NCBI GenBank assembly: GCA_900316625.1
Contig: ONDO01000005.1
Span: 1-64,000, forward strand
DNA: 64,000 bases
Reading direction: 5' to 3'
Origin: an uncultured Lachnospiraceae bacterium
Lineage (GTDB): Bacteria; Bacillota; Clostridia; Lachnospirales; Lachnospiraceae
In this document: positions 16,421-25,500 of the stretch, piece after piece
How the letters are laid out: every line of letters starts with the position of its first letter
How positions within the stretch are numbered: the first letter of the stretch is position 1
Program-made: the position numbers and the translations under genes
Notes under the pieces: model-generated
The model's database searches: none
What the model saw: the letters and a program-made list of their open reading frames with translations, nothing else
Told to the model about the DNA's origin: nothing

Positions 16421-17259
16421 CCTGCCCCTCCTTTCCGAAGGATAAACCTACCCAGGCCAAGGGATGCCGCATAGAGGCCAAGGGCCAGAATCATTACCAG
16501 GACACCGGCAGGATTATGGTAGAGCGTCTCCAGATAATCCGGAGATCCCATCCGTATGTAGAAGAGGATCCCTAGCGGCATCATGCACATGATTTTTAAT
16601 TCCATTCGCTTCTCCGCTGTAATGGCACTGATTTCCTGCTTTAGTTCCAGGCCTTCTCCCAACGCCGCTGCCGTCCGCCTGATATTCGTGGTATAGTTCG
16701 CTCCCAGCCTCTTGGCAAAGGAGAAGATCGATGCAAAATCCTCTACTTCCTCATAGGGATAGACTTTGGCGAAATCAAAGAAAGCATTCTCCACCGGCAT
16801 CGACAGTGCCACATTGGTATTTAGACGATGCAGTTCTTCCAGCAGAAGACATTCCTTCCCATATAGGGTCGTCATCTCCTTTTCAGCACTCAAAAAGGAT
16901 TTTTCCACCGAGATGCCTCCTTGCAATCCTGCCACCAGGGACATCAGTAGTTCTCTGTACTGCTTGCGAAATTCCTCGTCAAAAGCTTCTCTCGCATCCT
17001 TTTGATGGCGGAGATGATTAAGGACGATAACTGGAAGAAGAGAGAGGAGTCCGTAAATTGAATCGAAACACAACCAGGCCAGAAGTGCCGAAACAGCAAT
17101 GGATTCCACTGCTTCTCTGATATAGTCCTGCTTCTTTCTCTTTACATTCCGATTCAGTATGTCCTCTTTGCAGGGTCGATTTCGTAATTCTTCTTTGTCA
17201 GATCGATTCCGGCTCTTTCCATCTTTTGCAGCCTCTCTAGCCTTCCGACTTGTCTCCAA
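16417..17259 (-). CDS. tadB: TadB-like inner-membrane platform protein
   Basis: 280 residues with a type II secretion F domain: ELLMSLVAGLQGGISVEKSF, then KRLGANYTTNIRRTAAALGEGLELKQEI, and two C-terminal membrane helices. The start is a TTG at 17257-17259, preceded by GGGGGAG at good spacing. This makes the first 35 codons, rich in Lys/Arg, overlap the end of tadA by 106 bp. No ATG or GTG start lies near the tadA stop, so the overlap seems real. It partners tadC in the pilus platform. Confidence 0.85.
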   Translation of the reverse strand: METSRKAREAAKDGKSRNRSDKEELRNRPCKEDILNRNVKRKKQDYIREAVESIAVSALLAWLCFDSIYGLLSLLPVIVLNHLRHQKDAREAFDEEFRKQYRELLMSLVAGLQGGISVEKSFLSAEKEMTTLYGKECLLLEELHRLNTNVALSMPVENAFFDFAKVYPYEEVEDFASIFSFAKRLGANYTTNIRRTAAALGEGLELKQEISAITAEKRMELKIMCMMPLGILFYIRMGSPDYLETLYHNPAGVLVMILALGLYAASLGLGRFILRKGGAG

Positions 17260-18386
17260 CCCTTCTCTCCCCCTTCGTACTCATACAGGGAATGCAGTTT
17301 TACTTCTCCATTCTCCATTCCCACGACCTCTGCAATTTCTAATACTCTTCTCTTTCTGTCCCGCAGCCGCCCCAGATGCACGAAGAGATCAATTGCCGAT
17401 GCAATCTGTTGTCTTACTGCAGGGATTGGCAGGTCCATGGCCATGAGGCACATCGTCTCCAGTCGCGAGATCATATCCTTTGCTGAATTCGCATGACCTG
17501 TGGAGAGGGAGCCATCATGTCCTGTATTCATAGCACTGAGCATCTCCAGGGCCTCTCCTCCACGACATTCTCCGACGATGATGCGGTCGGGTCGCATTCG
17601 TAAGGATGATTTCACAAGATCACGAATGGTGACCTCCAACTTCCCTTCCATCGTCTTATTCCTGCTCTCCATGCGAACCAGATTCTCAATTCCACGGACC
17701 TGAAGTTCTGCCGAATCCTCTATCGTAATCACCCTCGCATCCGAGGGAATGAATTCCGTCAGGGCATTCAGGAATGTTGTTTTTCCGCTGGATGTCTCTC
17801 CGGATATAAAGATGTTATAACCCGCATAAACCGCATCCCTTAGGAATTCTTCCATCTCCACAGACAGGGAGCCGTATTCTAAGAGTCGTTCCATGGTAAT
17901 CGGTTCCCTGGGGAACTTTCGGATCGTCAGCACAGGACTGCCTATTGCGATCGGGGACATGACAATATTTACTCTTGCTCCAAATTCGGGAATCCGCGTA
18001 TCCAGAATGGGATTGGTCTCCGAGATAATCTGGTTTTGCGTGGAGGCAATCTGCTGAATTACATCCTGCAGTTTCTCTGCAGAATAGAACTGTCGCTTTG
18101 ATCTCTCAATTCGCCCCTGCCTCTCCAGGAAGATACAGGATGGACCATTGACCATGATCTCCGTGATATCCTCATCCTCCAGAAAATCCTGCAGGATATC
18201 GAGTCTGCGAAGAGAATGAAAGATATGCCTCTCTAATTCCTTCCGCCGATCATAAGATAAGGCGCATCGCTTCCCCTCCAGGCAGATCTCCCGGCGAATC
18301 TCCTCCAGAATCTGTACATCTGATAGATTCTCGGTTAGATCCAGCTCTGCTAGTACCCTTTCGCGAATTCGATCTTCAATACTCAC
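17154..18386 (-). CDS. tadA: Tad pilus assembly ATPase (CpaF/TadA)
   Basis: 410 residues. Hexameric secretion ATPase that powers pilin polymerisation at the cytoplasmic face. Visible: the N-terminal helical part, NGPSCIFLERQGRIE, the Asp box ITIEDSAELQV, Walker A GETSSGKTT (196-204), Walker B region RPDRIIVGE (265-273), and the His box STGHANS (295-301). All catalytic residues are intact. It overlaps tadZ upstream by 4 bp. Confidence 0.96.
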   Translation of the reverse strand: MSIEDRIRERVLAELDLTENLSDVQILEEIRREICLEGKRCALSYDRRKELERHIFHSLRRLDILQDFLEDEDITEIMVNGPSCIFLERQGRIERSKRQFYSAEKLQDVIQQIASTQNQIISETNPILDTRIPEFGARVNIVMSPIAIGSPVLTIRKFPREPITMERLLEYGSLSVEMEEFLRDAVYAGYNIFISGETSSGKTTFLNALTEFIPSDARVITIEDSAELQVRGIENLVRMESRNKTMEGKLEVTIRDLVKSSLRMRPDRIIVGECRGGEALEMLSAMNTGHDGSLSTGHANSAKDMISRLETMCLMAMDLPIPAVRQQIASAIDLFVHLGRLRDRKRRVLEIAEVVGMENGEVKLHSLYEYEGGEKGWRQVGRLERLQKMERAGIDLTKKNYEIDPAKRTY

Positions 18387-19384
18387 GCAAATCCCTGCCT
18401 CTTCTCATTTTGTGAGAGGAATAACTGCTTCATGAAGAGCCCCAGGCTTCCCCTCATCATCTCGTCCATACGATAAGATCCCTCTGCCATACTCTTCACC
18501 GTCATGGGAAGCATCACTTCCTCCACCCGAAGATCCGGCTTCTCATCCCTTAAGAAGTTCACAAAGCGGGCCTCTGATGCCTGATAGTAGTCTCCAGGCT
18601 TTCCAAGAATAACGAATCGATCCATGCGATCCAGAAAGTTCTCAAAGCCCTGTGGGAGTTCCCCAAACAACTCCACCACATATTCAAAGTTCTGGCTTGC
18701 CGCAAGATCACATAACTGCATCCATTGTTCCGAATGAATCCCAGCCAGATCCGTTGGGTTATCCACTGGCGAGAGAATCTGAAACCCTTCATAGGATTCG
18801 AGATAATCGCCAAAGACAGATGGATCACTCATGTCGCCCATCTCATAGATACAATCCAGAACGTTAGCATCGAATTCCCTTCCCAGGAGATGCCGCATCA
18901 GGCTGTTCTCTTCGAGATCCATCATGAGAACTCTCTTATTTTCCGAAAGGAGTTTGCAGTAGAGAAGGGCAAAAGGCAGGGTCAGTTCGTGTCGAATCGG
19001 TGAATAGATTCCTACAAAGCGAGTCTCCTTCCCTTGCTTGTTTTTAATCTCCTCCGGCCATCCTACCTTCCCCAACCTTCGAAGGAATTCGTCCATGGAC
19101 TGAAATTTATATAAAACCTCATACTCCTTATACCCATGGTCCCTCGCCGAACAGAGCTGGATGACATGATGGATGATCAGAGTTCCACGACTATTCAGCT
19201 CCATCTCCCGGATAAAATCCTCTGTCATGAGTGCAATCCGGTACTCCCCTTCCTCCTGCCGAAAGGCTTCCAGCGAGGTATCATAACTGATTCTTACCCC
19301 CTTCAGGCTCCCCACCAGATAGCGGACCAGTGCCGATGTATAGCTTTCGTCCTTGTCACAGATCAGAATTCGTATCCCCTTCAT
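18383..19384 (-). CDS. tadZ: TadZ/CpaE-like protein with degenerate P-loop
   Basis: 333 residues from the ATG at 19382-19384, preceded by GGAGG and overlapping the previous gene as ATGA. The N-terminal 120 residues resemble an atypical receiver domain (IRILICDKDESY). The rest is a MinD/ParA-like domain, but where the Walker A loop should be the sequence reads FVGIYSPIRHELTLPFALL, without the Gly-Lys-Thr core. DLEENSLMRHLL follows, as in ParA folds after the second strand. TadZ marks the pole or site of pilus assembly; this one is unlikely to hydrolyse ATP. Confidence 0.83.
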   Translation of the reverse strand: MKGIRILICDKDESYTSALVRYLVGSLKGVRISYDTSLEAFRQEEGEYRIALMTEDFIREMELNSRGTLIIHHVIQLCSARDHGYKEYEVLYKFQSMDEFLRRLGKVGWPEEIKNKQGKETRFVGIYSPIRHELTLPFALLYCKLLSENKRVLMMDLEENSLMRHLLGREFDANVLDCIYEMGDMSDPSVFGDYLESYEGFQILSPVDNPTDLAGIHSEQWMQLCDLAASQNFEYVVELFGELPQGFENFLDRMDRFVILGKPGDYYQASEARFVNFLRDEKPDLRVEEVMLPMTVKSMAEGSYRMDEMMRGSLGLFMKQLFLSQNEKRQGFA

Positions 19385-19893
19385 CCTCTTACCTCCCAGA
19401 TACTGACCAGAAAACACGCAAGCAAGATATAGATTCCCATATGAATCGTACTTCCCTCACTCCCAATACTCTTATATGGGCTGATCGAACCGTTCAGTAA
19501 GCAGTCCACCGCATAGTTCTTCAGGTTCCATAAACGTAGACCGAGTTCTTTTCTCCGGACCATCCGAACCAATGCTCCTGTCGCAGACAGAGTCAGCGCA
19601 ATTCCCATCAGATAGAGCATGACCTCAAATTCGCTATAGAGTGAAAGTAGCGAAAAGAGCTTCAGATCCCCGGCTCCCATCCCTCGAATCAGAAATACAG
19701 GAAAGAGGGCCAGGATTGGCCATAGCATTCGAAGAATCAGCACTCCCCAGCCGACATCCAAAGCTCCCATTATCCGGTAGGAGATCCCCAGGAGATAGCC
19801 CAGAAGAATGATTCCGTTGGGTATTTTTCCATGGAGACAATCTGTTGTTGCAGCGCATGCCGCCAGAAGCAACCTACTTGCCATCAAGAGCAT
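19381..19893 (-). CDS. Prepilin peptidase (A24 family), first gene of Tad operon
   Basis: 170 residues from the ATG at 19891-19893, chosen for its GGGAGG site seven bases upstream. Membrane protein with Asp18 in ATTDCLHGKIPN and Asp76 in GMGAGDLKLF, the two catalytic aspartates. It lacks a methyltransferase domain. It starts the operon and would process the Flp or TadE-type prepilins; a shorter paralogue lies at 12043-12477. Confidence 0.9.
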   Translation of the reverse strand: MLLMASRLLLAACAATTDCLHGKIPNGIILLGYLLGISYRIMGALDVGWGVLILRMLWPILALFPVFLIRGMGAGDLKLFSLLSLYSEFEVMLYLMGIALTLSATGALVRMVRRKELGLRLWNLKNYAVDCLLNGSISPYKSIGSEGSTIHMGIYILLACFLVSIWEVRG

Positions 19894-20285
19894 CCAAACA
19901 CCTCCCTCATTCGTTGTGATGCTGATTATAGACACCCTTTTACGATTCCTGAATGGCATTTTTGCCAAGTTGAATTTTTGTATCTTTTGCCAAAATCATC
20001 TTTTGTGAATCATTTCCAATCGATGACGATTTCTTTTCCCATAAGAGACTGTATTTTTGTACATATTTTCTGATGCACTTGCCAATCGCTTCTTCATTTT
20101 CTTTTTCTCCCAAAAATCTCCTCAGCATTTTGCACGAACCAGATGTTCGAAATCACCAAATCCTCGACTTATCACCTGCATTTTCCAATCCCTGTTTTTT
20201 GGGTTTCCTATAAATCCGCTTATTTCGTTTTTTGGAAAAAAAGATCTTACTATCATATAATTCACCCCCACGAACATCATTTGAT
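19894..20285 (-). promoter_or_regulatory. Long AT-rich control region upstream of the Tad operon
   Basis: About 390 bp with no convincing gene on either strand. A TATAAT box (19925-19930, minus strand) lies 31 bp before the first start codon with a weak TTCAGG -35 at 17 bp. Two copies of TTTTGCCAA (plus strand, near 19970 and 19986) and a short dyad GGCA-AAAA-TGCC could bind a regulator. The remainder is AT-rich with oligo-T and oligo-A tracts. Confidence 0.4.
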
Positions 20286-20326
20286 TAAAAAAAATAGCCC
20301 CCTTGCTCTAAAAGCAAGGGGGCTAT
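20286..20326 (-). terminator. Rho-independent terminator after fliS
   Basis: Perfect 14-bp stem ATAGCCCCCTTGCT (20294-20307) / AGCAAGGGGGCTAT (20313-20326) with a 5-nt loop and a run of A (T on the minus strand) on the left. It ends the fliC-fliS transcript and separates it from the Tad operon. Confidence 0.93.
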
Positions 20327-20388
20327 CCTTATTCCATTCCCTTGAAAGGGCTTACGCCTTTTCGCAGAAATCCTGGATTTTTTCTCTA

Positions 20389-20886
20389 TTATGCCAGGAA
20401 ACCTCTGTTTCCGTCGAATCCATCTTCTGTCACATTAAGACTATGCTTTCCATAGGTATATCCTGCAGAGATCTGTTGGGCATGCTGCATAACAGGTGCA
20501 CTGTCATCTGCGTCTGCAACGCCTTTGAAAGCAACGCGAAGTTCTGTCATCACTTTTCGCGCAGCTTCGATATGCTCTACATTTCGATCGTAAGAAAGCT
20601 TAGCCAGGCAACGCATGCAGTAATCGTAGAGGGAATAGAGATTCCCGGAAATCTCATAGCGAAAATCCAGATCATTCATGAGCTGGCGGAGTACCTCTGA
20701 TGCCTTACGGAAGGAAGAGCGCATATTCTTCTCATCTTCTGCCAGATGGCTCTCTTCGAATGCAAGCATGGCCTTCCGGCCGTCCTCGATACGGACGAGA
20801 AAGATATCATAGAGCACGACAATCAGCTCTGTCTTATTACTATTTACAATCCTTCGGGTGAAGGTACTAATCTCTTCCTGGGTCAT
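20389..20886 (-). CDS. fliS: Flagellin export chaperone
   Basis: 165 residues, about 35 longer than usual FliS through a C-terminal tail. FliS binds the C-terminal helices of flagellin and keeps it unfolded for export. Sequence points: ELIVVLYDIFLVRIEDGRKAM, LDFRYEISGNLYSLYDYCMRCL, and a following helix, all in the family order. It lies 52 bp downstream of fliC and ends at a strong terminator. Confidence 0.9.
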   Translation of the reverse strand: MTQEEISTFTRRIVNSNKTELIVVLYDIFLVRIEDGRKAMLAFEESHLAEDEKNMRSSFRKASEVLRQLMNDLDFRYEISGNLYSLYDYCMRCLAKLSYDRNVEHIEAARKVMTELRVAFKGVADADDSAPVMQHAQQISAGYTYGKHSLNVTEDGFDGNRGFLA

Positions 20887-20938
20887 TTTCTGTCCTTCTA
20901 TTCACACGTCGGGCTTGAAATCGGGATTTTATCCACAA

Positions 20939-22378
20939 TTACTGAAGAAGCTGCAGTGCCATCTGGGGAATCTGATTGGCCTGAGCAAGTGCGCTGGTGC
21001 CTGCCTGCTGCAGAACATTATACTTGGTATACTCGCTCATCTCCTGTGCCATATCTACATCTTCAATACGGGAGAGCGCGCTGGTCATATTCTCAGAGGT
21101 CTCATCGAGGGACTTGGTGGTGTGCTCCAGACGGTTCTGGGCTGCACCGAGATCTGCGCGGACCTGGTTGACACGGGCAATTGCCTCATCGAGGGTAGCA
21201 ATCGCCTTGCTTGCGCCATTTACCGTTGTAACATCGATGCTATCGAGATAGAGATTATCTGCAGAGATGGAAGGAATACGAACCATCATGGACTGGTTCT
21301 CATTGGCTCCAATCTGCAGGGTCATGGGACCCATAGTGGTAACTTCCAGTTCGAGGTCGCCTTTTACTCCTTCGTCAGCGAGGAATTCGATGGAGAATCC
21401 ACTTTTATCTGTAATCTTCATACGATTGCCATCGGTCGTAACGGTTGCGGTATCACTGAACTGGGAACGATGCTCAGAAGCGGCATCCTGGTTCCAGGTG
21501 GTAAGGCTTACAACAGCGTCTTTGCCACTCGGCTTCTCCGTTCCATCCACGACAACACCATTCTTCATGGTAAGTCCCAGGAACTTCGCTACATTCTCAT
21601 CACCAGTGATGGTCAGACCTGCATGCGCACCATATTCCTTTGTTGTGAATGCATAGGATTTTGTTGTATTGCCAAGAGCATCGGTTTTGACGGTCGGATA
21701 ATCTACTTCACCGATCTCTGCTGCATCTCTCAGAGCCTGCTCAACTTCCTCACCGGTCATACCTTTTGTCAGAGTTACTTCCGCTCCATTGATGGAGATA
21801 CTGCCTACTGCGCCTTCGGGAACCGCCTGGCTTCCATTGAAGGTGGTTGCGATGCTGGCGGGCTGTGCTGCCTTTTCAATCTTCAGCTTATAGAAACCTG
21901 CTGCAACGGAGTCAGAAACAGCAATTCTGGATACCTTATCAGCATAGACACGCTCATCGAGACTTCCATCTAAGAGCTGCTTGGTATTGAATTCGGTAGA
22001 GCTTGAGATACGGTCAATCTCTTCACGTAGCTGGGAGATCTCAGCCTGGATCTGCTGCTTGTCGGATAGAGAGTTGATGCCGTTGGCTGCCTGGACGGAC
22101 AGCTCTCTCATTCTCTGGAGCATGGAGGTAACTTCGTTCATGGCGCCATCGGCGGTCTGAATAACGGAGATACCATCGTTTGCATTACGGGAAGCGAGAT
22201 CAAGCGCCTCGATCTGAATATCCATCTTACCGGAGATTGCCATTCCGGAGGGGTCGTCTGCTGCGTGATTGATTCTAAGACCACTGGAGAGACGCTCCAT
22301 TGCGCCAGCCAGACTGTCTTCGGTACGAAGCAGCTGCTTATTCGTGATAACGGCAGAGATATTATTATTGATCTTCAT
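20939..22378 (-). CDS. fliC: Flagellin
   Basis: 479 residues. The filament protein is exported by the flagellar type III system. The conserved ends are clear: INNNISAVITNKQLL and LSSGLRINHAADDPSGMAIS at the N-terminus, and NRLEHTTKSLDETSENMTSALSRIEDVDMAQEM at the C-terminus (listed in parts: helices forming the D0/D1 core). The middle 200 residues (D2/D3) are variable and surface-exposed. The RBS AAAGGA precedes the ATG. Upstream are a candidate sigma-D promoter and a candidate CsrA hairpin. Confidence 0.96.
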   Translation of the reverse strand: MKINNNISAVITNKQLLRTEDSLAGAMERLSSGLRINHAADDPSGMAISGKMDIQIEALDLASRNANDGISVIQTADGAMNEVTSMLQRMRELSVQAANGINSLSDKQQIQAEISQLREEIDRISSSTEFNTKQLLDGSLDERVYADKVSRIAVSDSVAAGFYKLKIEKAAQPASIATTFNGSQAVPEGAVGSISINGAEVTLTKGMTGEEVEQALRDAAEIGEVDYPTVKTDALGNTTKSYAFTTKEYGAHAGLTITGDENVAKFLGLTMKNGVVVDGTEKPSGKDAVVSLTTWNQDAASEHRSQFSDTATVTTDGNRMKITDKSGFSIEFLADEGVKGDLELEVTTMGPMTLQIGANENQSMMVRIPSISADNLYLDSIDVTTVNGASKAIATLDEAIARVNQVRADLGAAQNRLEHTTKSLDETSENMTSALSRIEDVDMAQEMSEYTKYNVLQQAGTSALAQANQIPQMALQLLQ

Positions 22379-22384
22379 GGATTT

Positions 22385-22446
22385 GTCCTTTCTGTCGCTT
22401 GGCGCGAAAAAAGACCGCGCCGGCGGAACACCGCGATCCTTGCGGT
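22385..22446 (-). promoter_or_regulatory. Candidate CsrA-binding leader of flagellin mRNA
   Basis: On the minus strand a hairpin ACCGC-AAGGATC-GCGGT (22430-22446) presents AGGA in a 7-nt loop, the form CsrA prefers. A second AAAGGA (22385-22390) is the ribosome-binding site itself. The arrangement matches that of Bacillus hag, where CsrA bound at two sites represses translation until FliW removes it. csrA and fliW are not in the window. Confidence 0.5.
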
Positions 22447-22481
22447 TCCTCTGTCGTGACGGTCCTTGTCAACTAATTACT

Positions 22482-22505
22482 ATATCGGCAGGCTTTATGG
22501 ATTTA
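22482..22505 (-). promoter_or_regulatory. Candidate sigma-D (sigma-28) promoter of fliC
   Basis: Reading the minus strand, GCCGATAT (22482-22489) exactly matches the flagellar sigma -10 element. TAAA occurs 12 bp upstream (22502-22505), a little closer than the usual 14-16 bp. It lies about 110 bp before the flagellin start and overlaps the 3' end of the FliK-like gene. Confidence 0.6.
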
Positions 22506-25500
22506 TGAACCCTTCGTCCCGTCCTAATCTTGAAACTGCCTGAATTATTCCCCTTGCGATGCTATAGAGACGTGTCGTCTGTACCTTGCCAGCCTCCGTC
22601 TTCGCATAGGATCTAGGGTCATCCTCTTCCCCCTTCTCGAAGTAGATCTGAGAATAATCCTGCTCTTCATTCCATGTAAATGTAAGGCCAGGCTCTACTC
22701 CGCTCTCTTCTGCGATCGCATCGCTTAAGACGGAAGCATGCTCTGACAGCAGTTCCTGTGTGCTTCTTCTCTCTGCACTGAAGGTTCCCTTTACTCCATT
22801 CTGGTCTGCCTTCAGATTCGCTGATACTTTCCCCAGACGGTCGGTATCCAGAACGAGAGCAACAAGACCTTTGTCCTCTTTTCCTCTGACGATCTTAAGG
22901 GTCATATTGCCATATTCATCTGCCACCATAATGGGTAGGTGATAGGTTTCTTCCTCACTCATCGTGCTGCAGATATTCATCTGCTTCTGCAGAAGATGCA
23001 TGCTCCTTAAGTCGATGACATTGCTGTCCTCGCTCGTCATAACACTATCCATGGCATGTTCTGCCAGGTCTGCGAGTCGCTCCTGGGCTTCCGCCATCTC
23101 TTCCGGCGTCTTGCATGCTTCTCCGTAGTCTTCCATAACTTCTTCAAGCATTGCCTTGATATCCGGGTTTTCTACATCAACCAGACTACCATCCATGTTG
23201 CGATGCGTCTTGCCGAGATTCTTCCAGACTTCTCCCGCTCTCTTAACGAGTGCCTGCATTGCAGCCAGATTTGCAGCGGTAGAATCCATATCATATTCTT
23301 CGAGTGCCCGATAGATGATGGGTTCTGCATTCGCAGCATCCTGCATCTCCTGTCGGATCATATTCAGACGTTCCTCTTCGATGGAGACCGGTTCTGTCTC
23401 ATGACTAAGAGCCTGGTCGAAGGCCTCTGGTGTCATGGGTTTCATTGCCTCTTCTCCACCCATTGCCATCAGCTTCGAGGGGGTGATGATGGACTCTGCA
23501 TGTTGCAGATGATTCTTCTGGAAGGCTACCTCGATCTGCTCTGTAATGGACAGTTCTCTCTGCTGCAGGATCGTCTCACCCTGGCTATCATCGACGACAT
23601 ATTCACGGTTCTCTGCTCTCTTAATACGGACAGATTCCATGAGATTCTCCATGGTAATCTCTCTGCCACTCATCACAAGTTTGCCGATGGCTGCGCCATC
23701 ATTTTTATTGACCTGATGAATCAGGCGGTAGATCCCGATAAAACTATTTCTCTCCTCTTCCGTGATTCCCTCGGTCTTATCCATACGATAGAGGAATTCT
23801 GCCATCTTTTCTTCTTCGGAATTCCCATCTTTTCTCTTATCCATCTGATCTGCTGTATCAGACAATTCCTTCATCGTCATGTGGAGAGGGTTTTTACCTT
23901 CTCTTATCATCTCGAGGACCCTGGCAGGTTTTAACTTATCGAGGGTAACTCTTACCGCCTGATCCGCGGATCTTACCCGAAGTACATTCTCTTCGGTGAC
24001 TTCCATGTTGTTATATCCTAAGATACGTACAGCTCTTCTGTTATCTTCTGTGATCTCGAGGCCATTTTCTTTCAGGAGTTCATCGATATTACGGAATGCC
24101 TTCTGAATAGAATCTCCTAAGTCTTTTCTTACCTCAGTTCCAACTGCCTCATAGGTCTTCTCGGCAAGGTGGGTTAGTTTCGAGGAGAAGAGATGTGCGC
24201 CAGAGTTCCTCTCTGTCCATCTCTCTGCGAGGTCCGACAGCCCCTGTAATCTGCTCTCTAAGAGACTGCTTCCGGAGAAAGTTCCCAGCATAGCCACCGG
24301 TGCAGAGAGGATTGTATCCTTCTTTTCCAGTGTCTCCTTCATAAGTGACACTTCGTCATCGGAATAGATTGGCTTTTCTTCTTCCAGCTTATCAATCAGC
24401 TTTGACAGATCTTCTGTCTCGATATTCAGGCCGCTTCTTACCATTCGGGCTGTATTATCAACATTCATGACCAGCTGAGCGGTCAGCAGTGTCTTCGAGT
24501 AACTACTCTCTTCGGCTGCTTCTCTGGTTGAAAGGCTCTGCTCTACATTTCCCATATAAACCTGAGAAGATAGTCTGAGGTTCCGAAGATTCAGGGGAAG
24601 GCCTGCTGCTTCGAGCTTGTCGACAGACGTCTGATCCGAGGACGTTAATACCTCCACTGCTTCCCTTGCCTGATCCTGAGCAGAGAATCCTGTTAAGAGA
24701 TAGCTGTCTTCGATCTGTCTGCCCTGTGCTGCTTCCGCTACGATAGCATCTGCAATGGCGTCTTTATCTGTCATCCCCTGACTTCTTACCAGCTTATCGA
24801 GAAGTGCCATGCTGTCAGAGGTAATGGGAAGGTCATTCTGATAGAGATAGAGAGCTTCCTTTTCTGTGCTCTGTGTGATAGGGAAGCGGGAGTCAAGAAT
24901 TCGCTTGTCGATCTGGTCCATTCCGATCAGGTCTGCGTCAGAGAGCTTCGTGCGATTTACTGCTTCGACGATATTCTCCTGCTTGTCTTCTGGCTGGTTT
25001 TTCAGTCCGAATCCGCTGCCGTTTCCAGCTTCGATGAAGACAGCGCGATAGAGGTTCCTGATCGTTGGATCCTCATTGCTTCGAATCAGTTCATTGGCCG
25101 CAGACTTAGGAAGACCGCCTTCGATCCTGGGAAGAATCTCTGCTGCCTCCTGTAATGCGGTCTTTAGATCACGCATCATGTCATCATTCATTGGCAGATC
25201 GGCATCTTCAAAGGCATTTCGCAGTGTACTCGTGGAAAGCTCCCTAGTGATTGCTTTCTCTTCTTCATCTTCTGTCTTGGTTTCCAGGTCTGTATCGGCT
25301 ACTTCCTTCACCTTGCTCTGAAGTCCGGCTGCCTCGGCTGCACTCCCGGTCATGGCTTCGATGGCTCCGTTGTCCAGGCCACCCAGGCGGGATACATCCA
25401 CGCCAGCCTTTGCCAGCTGCATCTTGATCTGATCTGCTACCGTAACGAAGTTCTCCGGGTCCATATCCTTGGGTGCGAATCCGAGTTCTTCCATCTTCTT

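Noticed and set aside
19950..19985. Possible sigma-54 promoter (TTGGCA...TGCC) before the Tad operon
   Set aside because: The GG-to-GC spacing is 9 rather than 12 bases, so it does not fit the -24/-12 consensus.
20858..21973. 371-codon frame antisense to flagellin
   Set aside because: Lies wholly over fliC/fliS in the opposite strand; composition and codon pattern are those of a shadow frame.
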